From CAYWVO01 sp964461835 (GTDB taxonomy: Bacteria; Zixibacteria; MSB-5A5; WJJR01; JAJRUJ01): a stretch of 5,699 bases of DNA. A program made the position numbers and the translations under genes. Below, piece after piece: positions 1 through 4,504 of this stretch (position 1 is the first letter of the stretch; the number at the start of each line of letters is the position of its first letter). The DNA is taken from positions 1 to 5,699 of the forward strand of contig CAYWVO010000086.1 in the NCBI GenBank assembly GCA_964461835.1. Reading direction: 5' to 3'. The notes beneath the pieces are model-generated. The model saw nothing but the letters and a program-made list of their open reading frames with translations, ran no database searches and was not told where the DNA came from.

Positions 1-57
1 ATCATCCAATCCGTCGCTCGTTTTTGCATAGAAACTTCTAACTCAGGACACTAGAGA

Positions 58-100
58 CCCTGATCTCCGGGATCGCTTTCAGCGCTCCCTCAGATCAGGG
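58..100. repeat. 43-nt imperfect long hairpin
   Basis: The outer arms CCCTGATCT (58-66) and AGATCAGGG (92-100) pair perfectly over 9 bp. After a 2x2 internal loop, GGGA (69-72) pairs with TCCC (86-89). One mismatch later, CGCT (74-77) pairs with AGCG (81-84) around a TTC loop. That gives 17 base pairs in 43 nt. Neither strand has a T-run after the stem, so a standard intrinsic terminator is unlikely. It could be a structured RNA 3' end, a dispersed palindromic repeat or a protein-binding site. Confidence 0.6.
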
Positions 101-122
101 CCACGCCGGCCTCCCGGGGTGC

Positions 123-140
123 CCCAGGGCTTGCCCTGGG
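123..140. repeat. Short perfect GC-rich hairpin
   Basis: CCCAGGGC (123-130) and GCCCTGGG (133-140) form a perfect 8-bp inverted repeat around TT. There is no following T-run. It lies between the 43-nt hairpin and the first 45-bp direct repeat and may be part of the same repeat cluster. Confidence 0.55.
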
Positions 141-144
141 ATTA

Positions 145-189
145 GATTCGCAGGGTGTGTGCTTCGCACGCATCATACCAGTCAACCCA
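145..189 (+). repeat. 45-bp direct repeat, copy 1
   Basis: This segment matches 411-455 at 41 of 45 positions with no gaps. The shared core AGGGTGTGTGCTTCGCACGC includes a small hairpin, TGTGTGC/GCACGCA around a TTC triloop with one G-T pair. The four differences are at 151, 172, 176 and 185. The two copies bracket the inverted pair of REP-like elements. I recall similar sequences as dispersed intergenic repeats in some bacterial genomes, but that memory is not checked here. Confidence 0.75.
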
Positions 190-203
190 CGTTGCTTACC
201 TTT

Positions 204-269
204 CGTAGGTCGAAACCCTTGAGGCAATCCCATTCCGCCACAGCGGGAGGGGATTGACGCGGTTTCGAC
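204..269 (-). repeat. REP-like palindromic element, copy A (minus orientation)
   Basis: Read on the minus strand, this element begins with GTCGAAACC, has an inner stem-loop, and ends with CTCAAGGGTTTCGACCTACG-type sequence (exact complement at 204-223). On the plus strand GTCGAAACC (209-217) pairs with GGTTTCGAC (261-269). Inside, CAATCCC (225-231) pairs with GGGATTG (250-256), and TTCCGC (233-238) pairs with GCGGGA (243-248, one G-T pair) around CACA. That is about 22 bp in all. The ends match copy B exactly, while the inner stem sequence is completely different but still paired. This marks a genuine structured repeat family. Confidence 0.75.
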
Positions 270-328
270 ACCATCCGTTGTAATCGCATTTCCGGCAACG
301 GGGCAGAACAATTTTCGATGATGATCTT

Positions 329-381
329 GTCGAAACCACGTCGTCCCGCAATGCGGGACGACTCAAGGGTTTCGACCTACG
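329..381 (+). repeat. REP-like palindromic element, copy B (plus orientation)
   Basis: GTCGAAACC (329-337) pairs with GGTTTCGAC (368-376). The inner hairpin is a perfect 10-bp stem, TCGTCCCGCA (341-350) with TGCGGGACGA (352-361), around a single A. The unpaired CTCAAG (362-367) and the tail CTACG match copy A in reverse complement. CTCAAGGGTTTCGACCTACG at 362-381 is a perfect 20-bp inverted repeat of 204-223. The two copies point in opposite directions about 60 bp apart, a BIME-like arrangement. Confidence 0.75.
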
Positions 382-410
382 CAAATCCCTTGATCCTGCC
401 TTTTTCAACA

Positions 411-455
411 GATTCGTAGGGTGTGTGCTTCGCACGCACCATGCCAGTCAGCCCA
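411..455 (+). repeat. 45-bp direct repeat, copy 2
   Basis: This is the second copy of the 145-189 repeat (41/45 identical), including the TGTGTGC-TTC-GCACGCA mini-hairpin. Its right end runs directly into the hairpin at 443-468. It lies about 35 bp beyond the stop codon of the RRM gene, so it would be included in any read-through transcript from that gene. Confidence 0.75.
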
Positions 456-468
456 AGGGCTGACCGGC
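443..468 (-). other. Hairpin downstream of the RRM gene
   Basis: GTCAGCCC (447-454) and GGGCTGAC (457-464) form a perfect 8-bp stem. Past one mismatch, the outer pairs GCC/GGC (443-445 with 466-468) extend it to 11 bp. It begins 23 nt past the RRM stop codon on the minus strand. No T-run follows, so it is not a textbook intrinsic terminator. It could mark or protect the 3' end of the RRM transcript. The corresponding part of direct-repeat copy 1 lacks the second arm. Confidence 0.5.
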
Positions 469-490
469 ACAAGCACTGATGGGCCACCGC

Positions 491-838
491 TTAGTAGCGA
501 TTGCCGCTAGGGCGTCGATCCCGACCACCGCGACCGCCGCCGCGACCACCGCCACCATGACGGCCTCCCCCACGCGGGCCGCCGCGCGTGCGCTGCGCCG
601 GTGGCCGTGCCTCGTTCACGATAATCGCTTTGCCCTGCAGTTCCTTGCCGTTTAAACCGTCGATCGCCGCCTGCGCTTCATCGTTCGAGGGCATCACGAC
701 AAAACCAAATCCGCGCGAGGTCCCCGAATAACGATCCATCACTACCTCAGCCGAATCGATCTGGCCATACGCGCTGAACTCTTCATTGAGTTGCGCGTCC
801 GTAACATCGGCTGCCAATCCACCTACATACAGTTTCAT
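491..838 (-). CDS. RRM-domain RNA-binding protein with Gly/Arg-rich tail
   Basis: This encodes a 115-residue cytoplasmic RNA-binding protein with one RNA-recognition motif at about residues 1-79. RNP2 is LYVGGL (3-8), with Gly where many family members have Asn. RNP1 is RGFGFVVM (42-49), with the aromatic residues needed to stack on RNA. Residues 81-115 are a disordered tail with 15 Gly and 10 Arg, which would add nonspecific RNA affinity. Small RRM proteins of this kind occur in cyanobacteria and many other bacteria. They are generally thought to act as RNA chaperones, often cold-induced, but the targets here are unknown. The start is well supported: AAGGAG lies 8 nt upstream of the ATG, and the RRM begins at once. 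It is a monocistronic minus-strand gene, divergent from the cold-shock gene. No -35/-10 pair upstream is convincing. Confidence 0.93.
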   Translation of the reverse strand: MKLYVGGLAADVTDAQLNEEFSAYGQIDSAEVVMDRYSGTSRGFGFVVMPSNDEAQAAIDGLNGKELQGKAIIVNEARPPAQRTRGGPRGGGRHGGGGRGGGRGGRDRRPSGNRY

Positions 839-846
839 TGTTTAGA

Positions 847-852
847 CTCCTT
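847..852 (-). promoter_or_regulatory. Ribosome binding site of the RRM gene
   Basis: On the minus strand this reads AAGGAG, a strong Shine-Dalgarno match placed 8 nt before the ATG. It fixes the translation start. Confidence 0.85.
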
Positions 853-999
853 GCCGGCAAACCGATGTCAGCACCGCGCCGGCACCGTTTGACCAGTCGA
901 GCCGGTAAGTACTGTACCCCGCGGAGTAAATCCTAAAGATTTTTTGCGGTCGGGTGGCTGGCCAGGTATGGTGGGATTCTCCCCCGTGCCTCCCCTCCC

Positions 1000-1044
1000 C
1001 TGGATTCCAGCCTGCGCTGGTATGATATAAGGGAATGACAAGGG
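1000..1044. repeat. Possible degenerate dispersed intergenic repeat
   Basis: The stretch TGGATTCCAGCCTGCGCTGG (1001-1020), with GGGAATGACAAGGGG a few bases later, resembles a common intergenic pattern built around TGGATTCC-stem-GGAATGAC. CCAGC (1007-1011) and GCTGG (1016-1020) form a 5-bp stem with a CTGC loop. About 10 extra bases (TATGATATAA) separate the stem from GGGAATGAC, so if this is such a repeat it is degenerate. The identification rests on recall, not on a second copy in this window. Confidence 0.35.
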
Positions 1045-1152
1045 GCTAACTCCATATCCACGCGCAGGTTAACTCTCCGACACCCAACTATTTTGCCCCC
1101 AATGGGCATTATTCGCAAATAAAGCTTAAGTACTCAATCAATCTGCCGTACC

Positions 1153-1181
1153 TTGCAGTGAAGACAACGGAACAGTAGACT
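1153..1181 (+). promoter_or_regulatory. Candidate promoter of the cold-shock gene
   Basis: TTGCAG (1153-1158) and TAGACT (1176-1181) are spaced 17 bp apart. The -10 matches the sigma-70 consensus at 4 of 6 positions and the -35 at 3 of 6. Transcription would start near 1188, giving a leader of roughly 120 nt. Long leaders are characteristic of cspA-type genes. The match is moderate and unverified. Confidence 0.35.
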
Positions 1182-1270
1182 TTTTGCGAACGACCGCGCG
1201 GAACACCTTCCTTTCGGACATTCACAAAAAAGATCGACTTGTTTCACCGGCCATCAGGGCCAACGGATGC

Positions 1271-1288
1271 GGAGCGCCGTTTCGCTCC
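1271..1288 (+). promoter_or_regulatory. Leader hairpin just upstream of the cold-shock RBS
   Basis: GGAGCG (1271-1276) and CGCTCC (1283-1288) form a perfect 6-bp GC-rich stem with a 6-nt loop. It ends 9 nt before the Shine-Dalgarno sequence. Its 5' arm contains GGAG, so the stem also hides a decoy ribosome site. A temperature-sensitive leader is known for cspA. That this hairpin plays such a role is inference. Confidence 0.4.
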
Positions 1289-1297
1289 ACAAGGAAC

Positions 1298-1303
1298 AAA
1301 GGA
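1298..1303 (+). promoter_or_regulatory. Ribosome binding site of the cold-shock gene
   Basis: AAAGGA lies 8 nt before the ATG at 1312. No comparable site suits the in-frame ATG at 1267, so this site decides the start. Confidence 0.75.
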
Positions 1304-1311
1304 ATTGTATC

Positions 1312-1512
1312 ATGATCGAAGGAACTGTGAAGTGGTTCAACGACAACAAGGGTTTCGGTTTCATCACCCGCGACGGCGGTAATGATGTATTTGTGCATCA
1401 TACTTCCATCCAGGGCGAAGGTTTTAAATCGCTCGCCGAGGGTGATACCGTCGAGTTTGAAATTACCGAAGGCCCAAAAGGCCCGCAGGCTGCCGACGTC
1501 CGCAAAGTCTAA
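1312..1512 (+). CDS. Cold-shock protein (CspA family)
   Basis: This encodes a 66-residue single cold-shock domain, an OB-fold that binds single-stranded RNA and DNA and acts in the cytoplasm as an RNA chaperone or antiterminator. The family hallmarks are all present: the start MIEGTVKWFN, RNP1 KGFGFI at about 13-18, and RNP2 VFVHHTSI at about 26-33. The last has His in place of the usual Phe next to the invariant His, as in many non-enterobacterial Csps. The length is typical (65-70). An upstream in-frame ATG at 1267 would add 15 unrelated residues and run through the leader hairpin, so the start at 1312 with its AAAGGA site is preferred. The gene is followed closely by its own intrinsic terminator, so it is monocistronic. 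Whether it is cold-induced or constitutive cannot be told from sequence. Confidence 0.96.
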   Translation: MIEGTVKWFNDNKGFGFITRDGGNDVFVHHTSIQGEGFKSLAEGDTVEFEITEGPKGPQAADVRKV

Positions 1513-1535
1513 ACATTCATAACTAGACGATTGCC

Positions 1536-1573
1536 AACCCGGCCCGGGACCACTCCCGCGGCCGGGTTTTTTT
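1536..1573 (+). terminator. Rho-independent terminator of the cold-shock gene
   Basis: AACCCGGCC (1536-1544) pairs with GGCCGGGTT (1560-1568). Inside, CGGGA (1545-1549) pairs with TCCCG (1554-1558) around CCAC, with a single bulged C at 1559. This 14-bp GC-rich stem leads into seven Ts (1567-1573). It begins 23 nt after the cold-shock stop codon and separates this gene from the transporter. Confidence 0.93.
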
Positions 1574-1655
1574 CTCCCCAGCCGGGTGTCCCGCACCGCG
1601 GCGGATGAGATTGAATTCCGGGTCCCCAATCACGAAAACGTAGCACGCAGCTACA

Positions 1656-1684
1656 TTGCAAAATTCCCAACTGCTGCATTATCC
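1656..1684 (+). promoter_or_regulatory. Weak candidate promoter for the transporter gene
   Basis: TTGCAA (1656-1661) could serve as a -35, with either CATTAT (1677-1682, 15-bp spacer) or TTATCC (1679-1684, 17-bp spacer) as the -10. A promoter here would give a very short leader to the ATG at 1709. That is compatible with the lack of a Shine-Dalgarno site. A small hairpin GTAGC/GCTAC (1640-1654) lies just upstream. Evidence is weak. Confidence 0.25.
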
Positions 1685-1708
1685 TCGCCGTTTGGCTATC
1701 TTTCTCGC

Positions 1709-2440
1709 ATGGGTCTTCTCGAATACGCTGTCTTATTCGTCACGGCCCTGGTGACCGCGGCCATTTCCGCGACCATGGGTGCCGCCGGGGGAACCGCGAT
1801 GATTTCGATCATGGCGATCCTTCTCCCCCCCGCGGCGGTAGTGCCACTGCACGGGCTGATTCAACTCGGTTCCACCAGCACCCGGGTGCTGGCGATGATC
1901 AACTATATTTGCTGGCGATTGATTTTGTTCTTCACGCCGACGATGATCCTCGGCACCTGGATCGCCGCGCAGATCTGGTCGGGCGAACAGATGGACTGGT
2001 TCAAACCGGTAATCGGCACCTTGGTGCTTCTCTTCCTTTTTCTGCGACGGTTTGCCCATCGTTTGCGAGAGCTGCCACTGGCGATCTATCCTCTCGGTGG
2101 GATCGCGATCGGGTTTCTCAATATTTTCGTCGGTGCGACCGGCCTGTTGACAACCATGTTTTATTACCGGGATGAACTGCGCAAAGAAGAAATTATCGCC
2201 TCGGCCGCGGTCACTTTTTGCTGGGGGCACTTCCTCAAGCTGCCGACCTTTCTCGCGTTGGGATTCGACTATCTCTCCTATGCACCATTGCTCATCGGCA
2301 TGGGCCTCTGTGTCATCGCCGGCACATTGATCGGCAAACACCTCCTGTTGCATATGAGCATGCGGATGTTCCGCATCGCGTTTGAAATCGTCCTGGCGCT
2401 CCTGGCGCTGTATTTGATCGGCTCGACTGTTTACAAGTAA
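1709..2440 (+). CDS. TauE/SafE-type (TSUP family) membrane permease
   Basis: This encodes a 243-residue inner-membrane protein of the sulfite exporter TauE/SafE (TSUP) superfamily. Its members move organosulfur compounds, sulfite or other small anions, and the substrate here cannot be read from sequence. About eight hydrophobic segments are visible, near residues 5-27, 29-50, 65-88, 99-113, 124-147, 162-184, 190-208 and 221-240. The two-fold family pattern shows as a small-residue motif MGAAGGT (23-29) followed by PLHGLIQLGSTSTR (46-59). The second half has GFLNIFVGATGLL (135-147) and the polar stretch YRDELRKEE (153-161). The frame stays open back to a GTG at 1586. Those 41 extra residues are polar and unlike a transporter N-terminus, and they begin 12 nt after the upstream terminator's T-run. 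No clear ribosome site precedes either start. The gene stands alone. Confidence 0.88.
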   Translation: MGLLEYAVLFVTALVTAAISATMGAAGGTAMISIMAILLPPAAVVPLHGLIQLGSTSTRVLAMINYICWRLILFFTPTMILGTWIAAQIWSGEQMDWFKPVIGTLVLLFLFLRRFAHRLRELPLAIYPLGGIAIGFLNIFVGATGLLTTMFYYRDELRKEEIIASAAVTFCWGHFLKLPTFLALGFDYLSYAPLLIGMGLCVIAGTLIGKHLLLHMSMRMFRIAFEIVLALLALYLIGSTVYK

Positions 2441-2527
2441 GTTCTTGTCACCACGCAGCCAACAACCGCCTAACTCCTTGCCGACCAACAAGACCGGCTT
2501 GTCAACCATTCCCTGAGTCCCCAACGT

Positions 2528-2539
2528 ATTGTCGACAAT
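2528..2539. promoter_or_regulatory. 12-bp palindrome upstream of the -35 (possible operator)
   Basis: ATTGTCGACAAT is a perfect 12-bp dyad ending 4 bp before the candidate -35. The position would suit an activator or repressor dimer. No second copy is visible, so a regulator site is only a suggestion. Confidence 0.35.
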
Positions 2540-2543
2540 CGCC

Positions 2544-2571
2544 TTGTCTTATGGGCTAAAAGGCATATATT
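2544..2571 (+). promoter_or_regulatory. Candidate promoter of the MutL-like operon
   Basis: TTGTCT (2544-2549) and TATATT (2566-2571) are separated by 16 bp. The -10 matches the sigma-70 consensus at 5 of 6 positions. Transcription would begin near 2578, about 45 nt before the ATG at 2624. This is the best promoter-like pair in the window. Confidence 0.5.
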
Positions 2572-2600
2572 GGGGAATTTGCGAGCGGAATGGGAAAAAT

Positions 2601-2612
2601 CGTTTTAAAACG
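2601..2612. promoter_or_regulatory. 12-bp palindrome in the operon leader
   Basis: CGTTTTAAAACG is a perfect dyad lying about 23 nt inside the predicted transcript. Its last base is the first base of the alternative GTG start at 2612. It could be a repressor site just downstream of the promoter. It could also be chance in an AT-rich patch. Confidence 0.3.
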
Positions 2613-2623
2613 TGACGGATAGT

Positions 2624-4474
2624 ATGGCCAAGAATTTAAAACCCGAAGACATCAATGTCATCCTCGCGACGGACTGTGGCTCGACGACCACCAAAGCAAT
2701 TCTCATTGAGAAGCGCGACGGCGAATACCGCTTGATCGTGCGCGGCGAGGCCCCCACCACCGTGGAGGCGCCCTTCGAAGATGTGACGATGGGTGTCCTC
2801 AACGCGGTGCAGGAAGTAGGAGAACTCTCCGGCCGAAAACTGCTGGATGAAGACGGTAAAATCATCACCCCCGCCAATGGCGATGTCGGGAGCGATATTT
2901 ATATCTCGACTTCCTCTGCGGGCGGCGGCTTGCAGATGATGGTGGCCGGGGTGGTGCGGAAAATGACCGCCGAGTCCGCCGAACGGGCGGCGCTGGGTGC
3001 GGGATCGATCGTGATGGACGTGATCGCTTCCAACGACAAGCGACTCCCCCACGAGCAGATCGAACGTATTCGCCAGTTGCGGCCGGATATGATTCTTCTC
3101 TCCGGCGGCGTGGATGGCGGCACCACCACACACGTCGTGGAAATTGCCGAGTTGATTGCCGCGGCGGATCCCCGTCCCCGGCTCGGCTCCGGCTACAAGC
3201 TGCCGGTTATCTATGCCGGCAATACGCAGGCTCGTGGTGCGATCAAAGAAACACTGGACGAAAAGTCCGATCTGTCAATTGTCGATAACCTGCGGCCGGT
3301 GCTTGAACGCGAGAACCTTACTCCCGCTCGCGAAAAAATCCATGACCTGTTCATGGAACACGTGATGGCGCAGGCGCCGGGGTACTCCAGGCTGATGTCC
3401 TGGACCGATGCTCCGATCATGCCGACCCCCGGCGCGGTCGGCTCAATTATCAAGACCATTGCCGAGATTGAGGATATTGAAGCGGTCGGGGTCGATATCG
3501 GCGGTGCCACCACGGACGTATTTTCCGTGTTTCAGGGAGTGTTTAACCGGACCGTCTCGGCGAACCTGGGAATGAGCTATTCGGTGTCGAACGTCTTTGC
3601 CGAGGCCGGAGTACCGATGGTCATGCGCTGGGTGCCGTTTGATATGGACGAACGCGACCTGCGCAACCGGGTCAAAAACAAAATGATTCGGCCCACCACG
3701 ATTCCGCAGTCAATGCAGGAGTTGATTTTTGAACAAGCGATCGCCAAAGAGGCCTTACGTTTGGCATTTATTCAACATAAATCGTTCGCCACCTCGCTAA
3801 AAGGTGTCCAGCAGCAGCGCACCATTGCCGATGCGTTTGACCAGTCCACCTCCGGCGCGACGCTAGTCAACATGATGACCTTGAATATGTTGATCGGATC
3901 GGGCGGGGTGCTCTCCCATGCACCGCGCCGGAACCAGTCGGCGATGATGTTGATTGACGCATTTCTCCCCGAGGGGATTACTCGTCTCGCGGTCGACTCG
4001 ATCTTCATGATGCCGCAACTCGGGGTGCTCGCGGAGGTCCATCAGGGGGCGGCGACTGAGGTCTTCAATAAAGACTGCCTGATTCATCTGGGAACGTGCA
4101 TCGCCCCGGCCGGCGAGCCGAAGGGCGGCAAGGGACCGGTGATGAAGTACAAGATGGAACTGCCGGACGGTCCGGTCTCCGGAACCTTAGAATTTGGCCA
4201 GATGAGACTGTTCCAAGTGGGGATAGATGAAAACACTAACCTGCCGTACAAGGTGAAGGCCACCTTTGAGCCGGAGCGCGCGTTTGATCTCGGGCGCGGC
4301 AAAGGCCAGCGCGTGGAAACCCAGGTCTCCGGCGGTGTGGTCGGGATTATTCTGGACGGGCGAGGACGGCCGTACGCCCCACCCGAAGACAATGCTACCC
4401 GCGTGGCCAAACTAAAAGAGTGGATGACCGAGCTGGAGGTCTACCCCGCCGACGCGTTTGCAGAATTGACCTAG
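2624..4474 (+). CDS. MutL/GlmL-family ASKHA ATPase, long form
   Basis: This encodes a 616-residue cytoplasmic protein of the glutamate mutase L (MutL/GlmL) family. Its ATPases accompany B12-dependent mutases and aminomutases and are thought to reactivate them. The actin/hexokinase-like nucleotide fold is clear: phosphate-1 loop DCGSTTTK (17-24), family motif LLSGGVDGG (158-166), AGNTQA (198-203), DAPIMPTPGAVGS (262-274), phosphate-2 loop VDIGGATTDV (290-299), and adenosine motif IGSGGVLSHAP (424-434). All key glycines and acidic residues are intact. Ordinary GlmL proteins are about 460 residues. Here about 115 further residues, mostly beta-strand-like, extend the C-terminus (roughly 500-616). 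It is co-transcribed with the KOW protein 30 nt downstream. No mutase subunit lies in the window, so the client is unknown. It is not the DNA mismatch repair protein of the same name. An in-frame GTG at 2612 would add four residues. ATG is preferred, though its ribosome site is weak. Confidence 0.88.
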   Translation: MAKNLKPEDINVILATDCGSTTTKAILIEKRDGEYRLIVRGEAPTTVEAPFEDVTMGVLNAVQEVGELSGRKLLDEDGKIITPANGDVGSDIYISTSSAGGGLQMMVAGVVRKMTAESAERAALGAGSIVMDVIASNDKRLPHEQIERIRQLRPDMILLSGGVDGGTTTHVVEIAELIAAADPRPRLGSGYKLPVIYAGNTQARGAIKETLDEKSDLSIVDNLRPVLERENLTPAREKIHDLFMEHVMAQAPGYSRLMSWTDAPIMPTPGAVGSIIKTIAEIEDIEAVGVDIGGATTDVFSVFQGVFNRTVSANLGMSYSVSNVFAEAGVPMVMRWVPFDMDERDLRNRVKNKMIRPTTIPQSMQELIFEQAIAKEALRLAFIQHKSFATSLKGVQQQRTIADAFDQSTSGATLVNMMTLNMLIGSGGVLSHAPRRNQSAMMLIDAFLPEGITRLAVDSIFMMPQLGVLAEVHQGAATEVFNKDCLIHLGTCIAPAGEPKGGKGPVMKYKMELPDGPVSGTLEFGQMRLFQVGIDENTNLPYKVKATFEPERAFDLGRGKGQRVETQVSGGVVGIILDGRGRPYAPPEDNATRVAKLKEWMTELEVYPADAFAELT

Positions 4475-4492
4475 CGAGTTATTTAGTATTTT

Positions 4493-4496
4493 GAGG
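4493..4496 (+). promoter_or_regulatory. Ribosome binding site of the KOW-protein gene
   Basis: GAGG lies 8 nt before the ATG at 4505, inside the 30-nt gap after the ATPase stop codon. The second gene therefore has its own initiation site rather than relying on coupling. Confidence 0.7.
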
Positions 4497-4504
4497 TTCG
4501 ACTC

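Larger units (their letters stand above)
1..490. other. Gene-free, repeat-rich intergenic region
   Basis: No open frame here looks like a real gene. The two short minus-strand frames (90-311 and 196-435) run straight through palindromic repeats and have no recognisable domain. The region is instead a chain of hairpin-forming elements at 58-100, 123-140, 145-189, 204-269, 329-381, 411-455 and 443-468. This pattern is typical of intergenic REP/BIME-like DNA rather than of decayed coding sequence. Positions 1-57 show nothing I can assign. Confidence 0.7.
839..1311. other. Divergent intergenic region between RRM and cold-shock genes
   Basis: This 473-bp stretch has no credible gene. The 61-residue minus-strand frame at 933-1118 is low-complexity and resembles nothing. 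It should hold the promoters of both flanking genes. It contains a repeat-like patch (1000-1044), a small hairpin TGCCC/GGGCA (1094-1098 with 1104-1108), an AT-rich patch around 1109-1135, and the candidate cold-shock promoter and leader described separately. The octamer TAAGTACT occurs twice, at 906-913 and 1127-1134, once on each gene's side. That could be chance. Confidence 0.6.
2441..2611. other. Intergenic region before the MutL-like operon
   Basis: This 171-bp gap has no gene and no obvious terminator for the transporter. Its right half carries the candidate operon promoter and two perfect palindromes, described separately. I see nothing resembling a cobalamin riboswitch, which would be expected to be longer and to contain a B12-box. 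Confidence 0.6.

Noticed and set aside
90..435. Two overlapping minus-strand frames in the repeat region
   Set aside because: Their sequence is made of palindromic and direct repeats, with no ribosome site or domain, so coding is unlikely.
141..460. CRISPR array
   Set aside because: There are only two direct-repeat copies, 221 bp apart with other repeats between them, and no regular spacing or cas gene.
911..938. Minus-strand promoter for the RRM gene
   Set aside because: TACAGT could be a -10, but no acceptable -35 lies 16-18 bp away. The best option matches 3 of 6 at 15 bp.
1222..1629. 135-codon minus-strand frame across the cold-shock gene and terminator
   Set aside because: It covers a certain gene plus its terminator stem. 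The translation has no family resemblance.
1733..2524. 263-codon open frame on the minus strand opposite the transporter gene
   Set aside because: It is the antisense shadow of a GC-rich membrane-protein gene. Its translation is Gln/Arg/Asp/Gly/His-rich with no domain, and the plus-strand frame has clear TSUP motifs.
2441..2611. Cobalamin riboswitch upstream of a possible B12-related operon
   Set aside because: The gap is short, the candidate promoter leaves only about 45 nt of leader, and no B12-box-like element is visible.
2636..3133. 165-codon minus-strand frame opposite the ATPase gene
   Set aside because: It is rich in His, Gly and Arg with no recognisable motif, and lies wholly inside the gene with intact ASKHA motifs.
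2612..4474. DNA mismatch repair protein MutL
   Set aside because: The shared name is misleading. The sequence has actin-like phosphate loops (DCGSTTTK, DIGGATTD) of the glutamate mutase L family, not the GHKL ATPase motifs of mismatch repair MutL.
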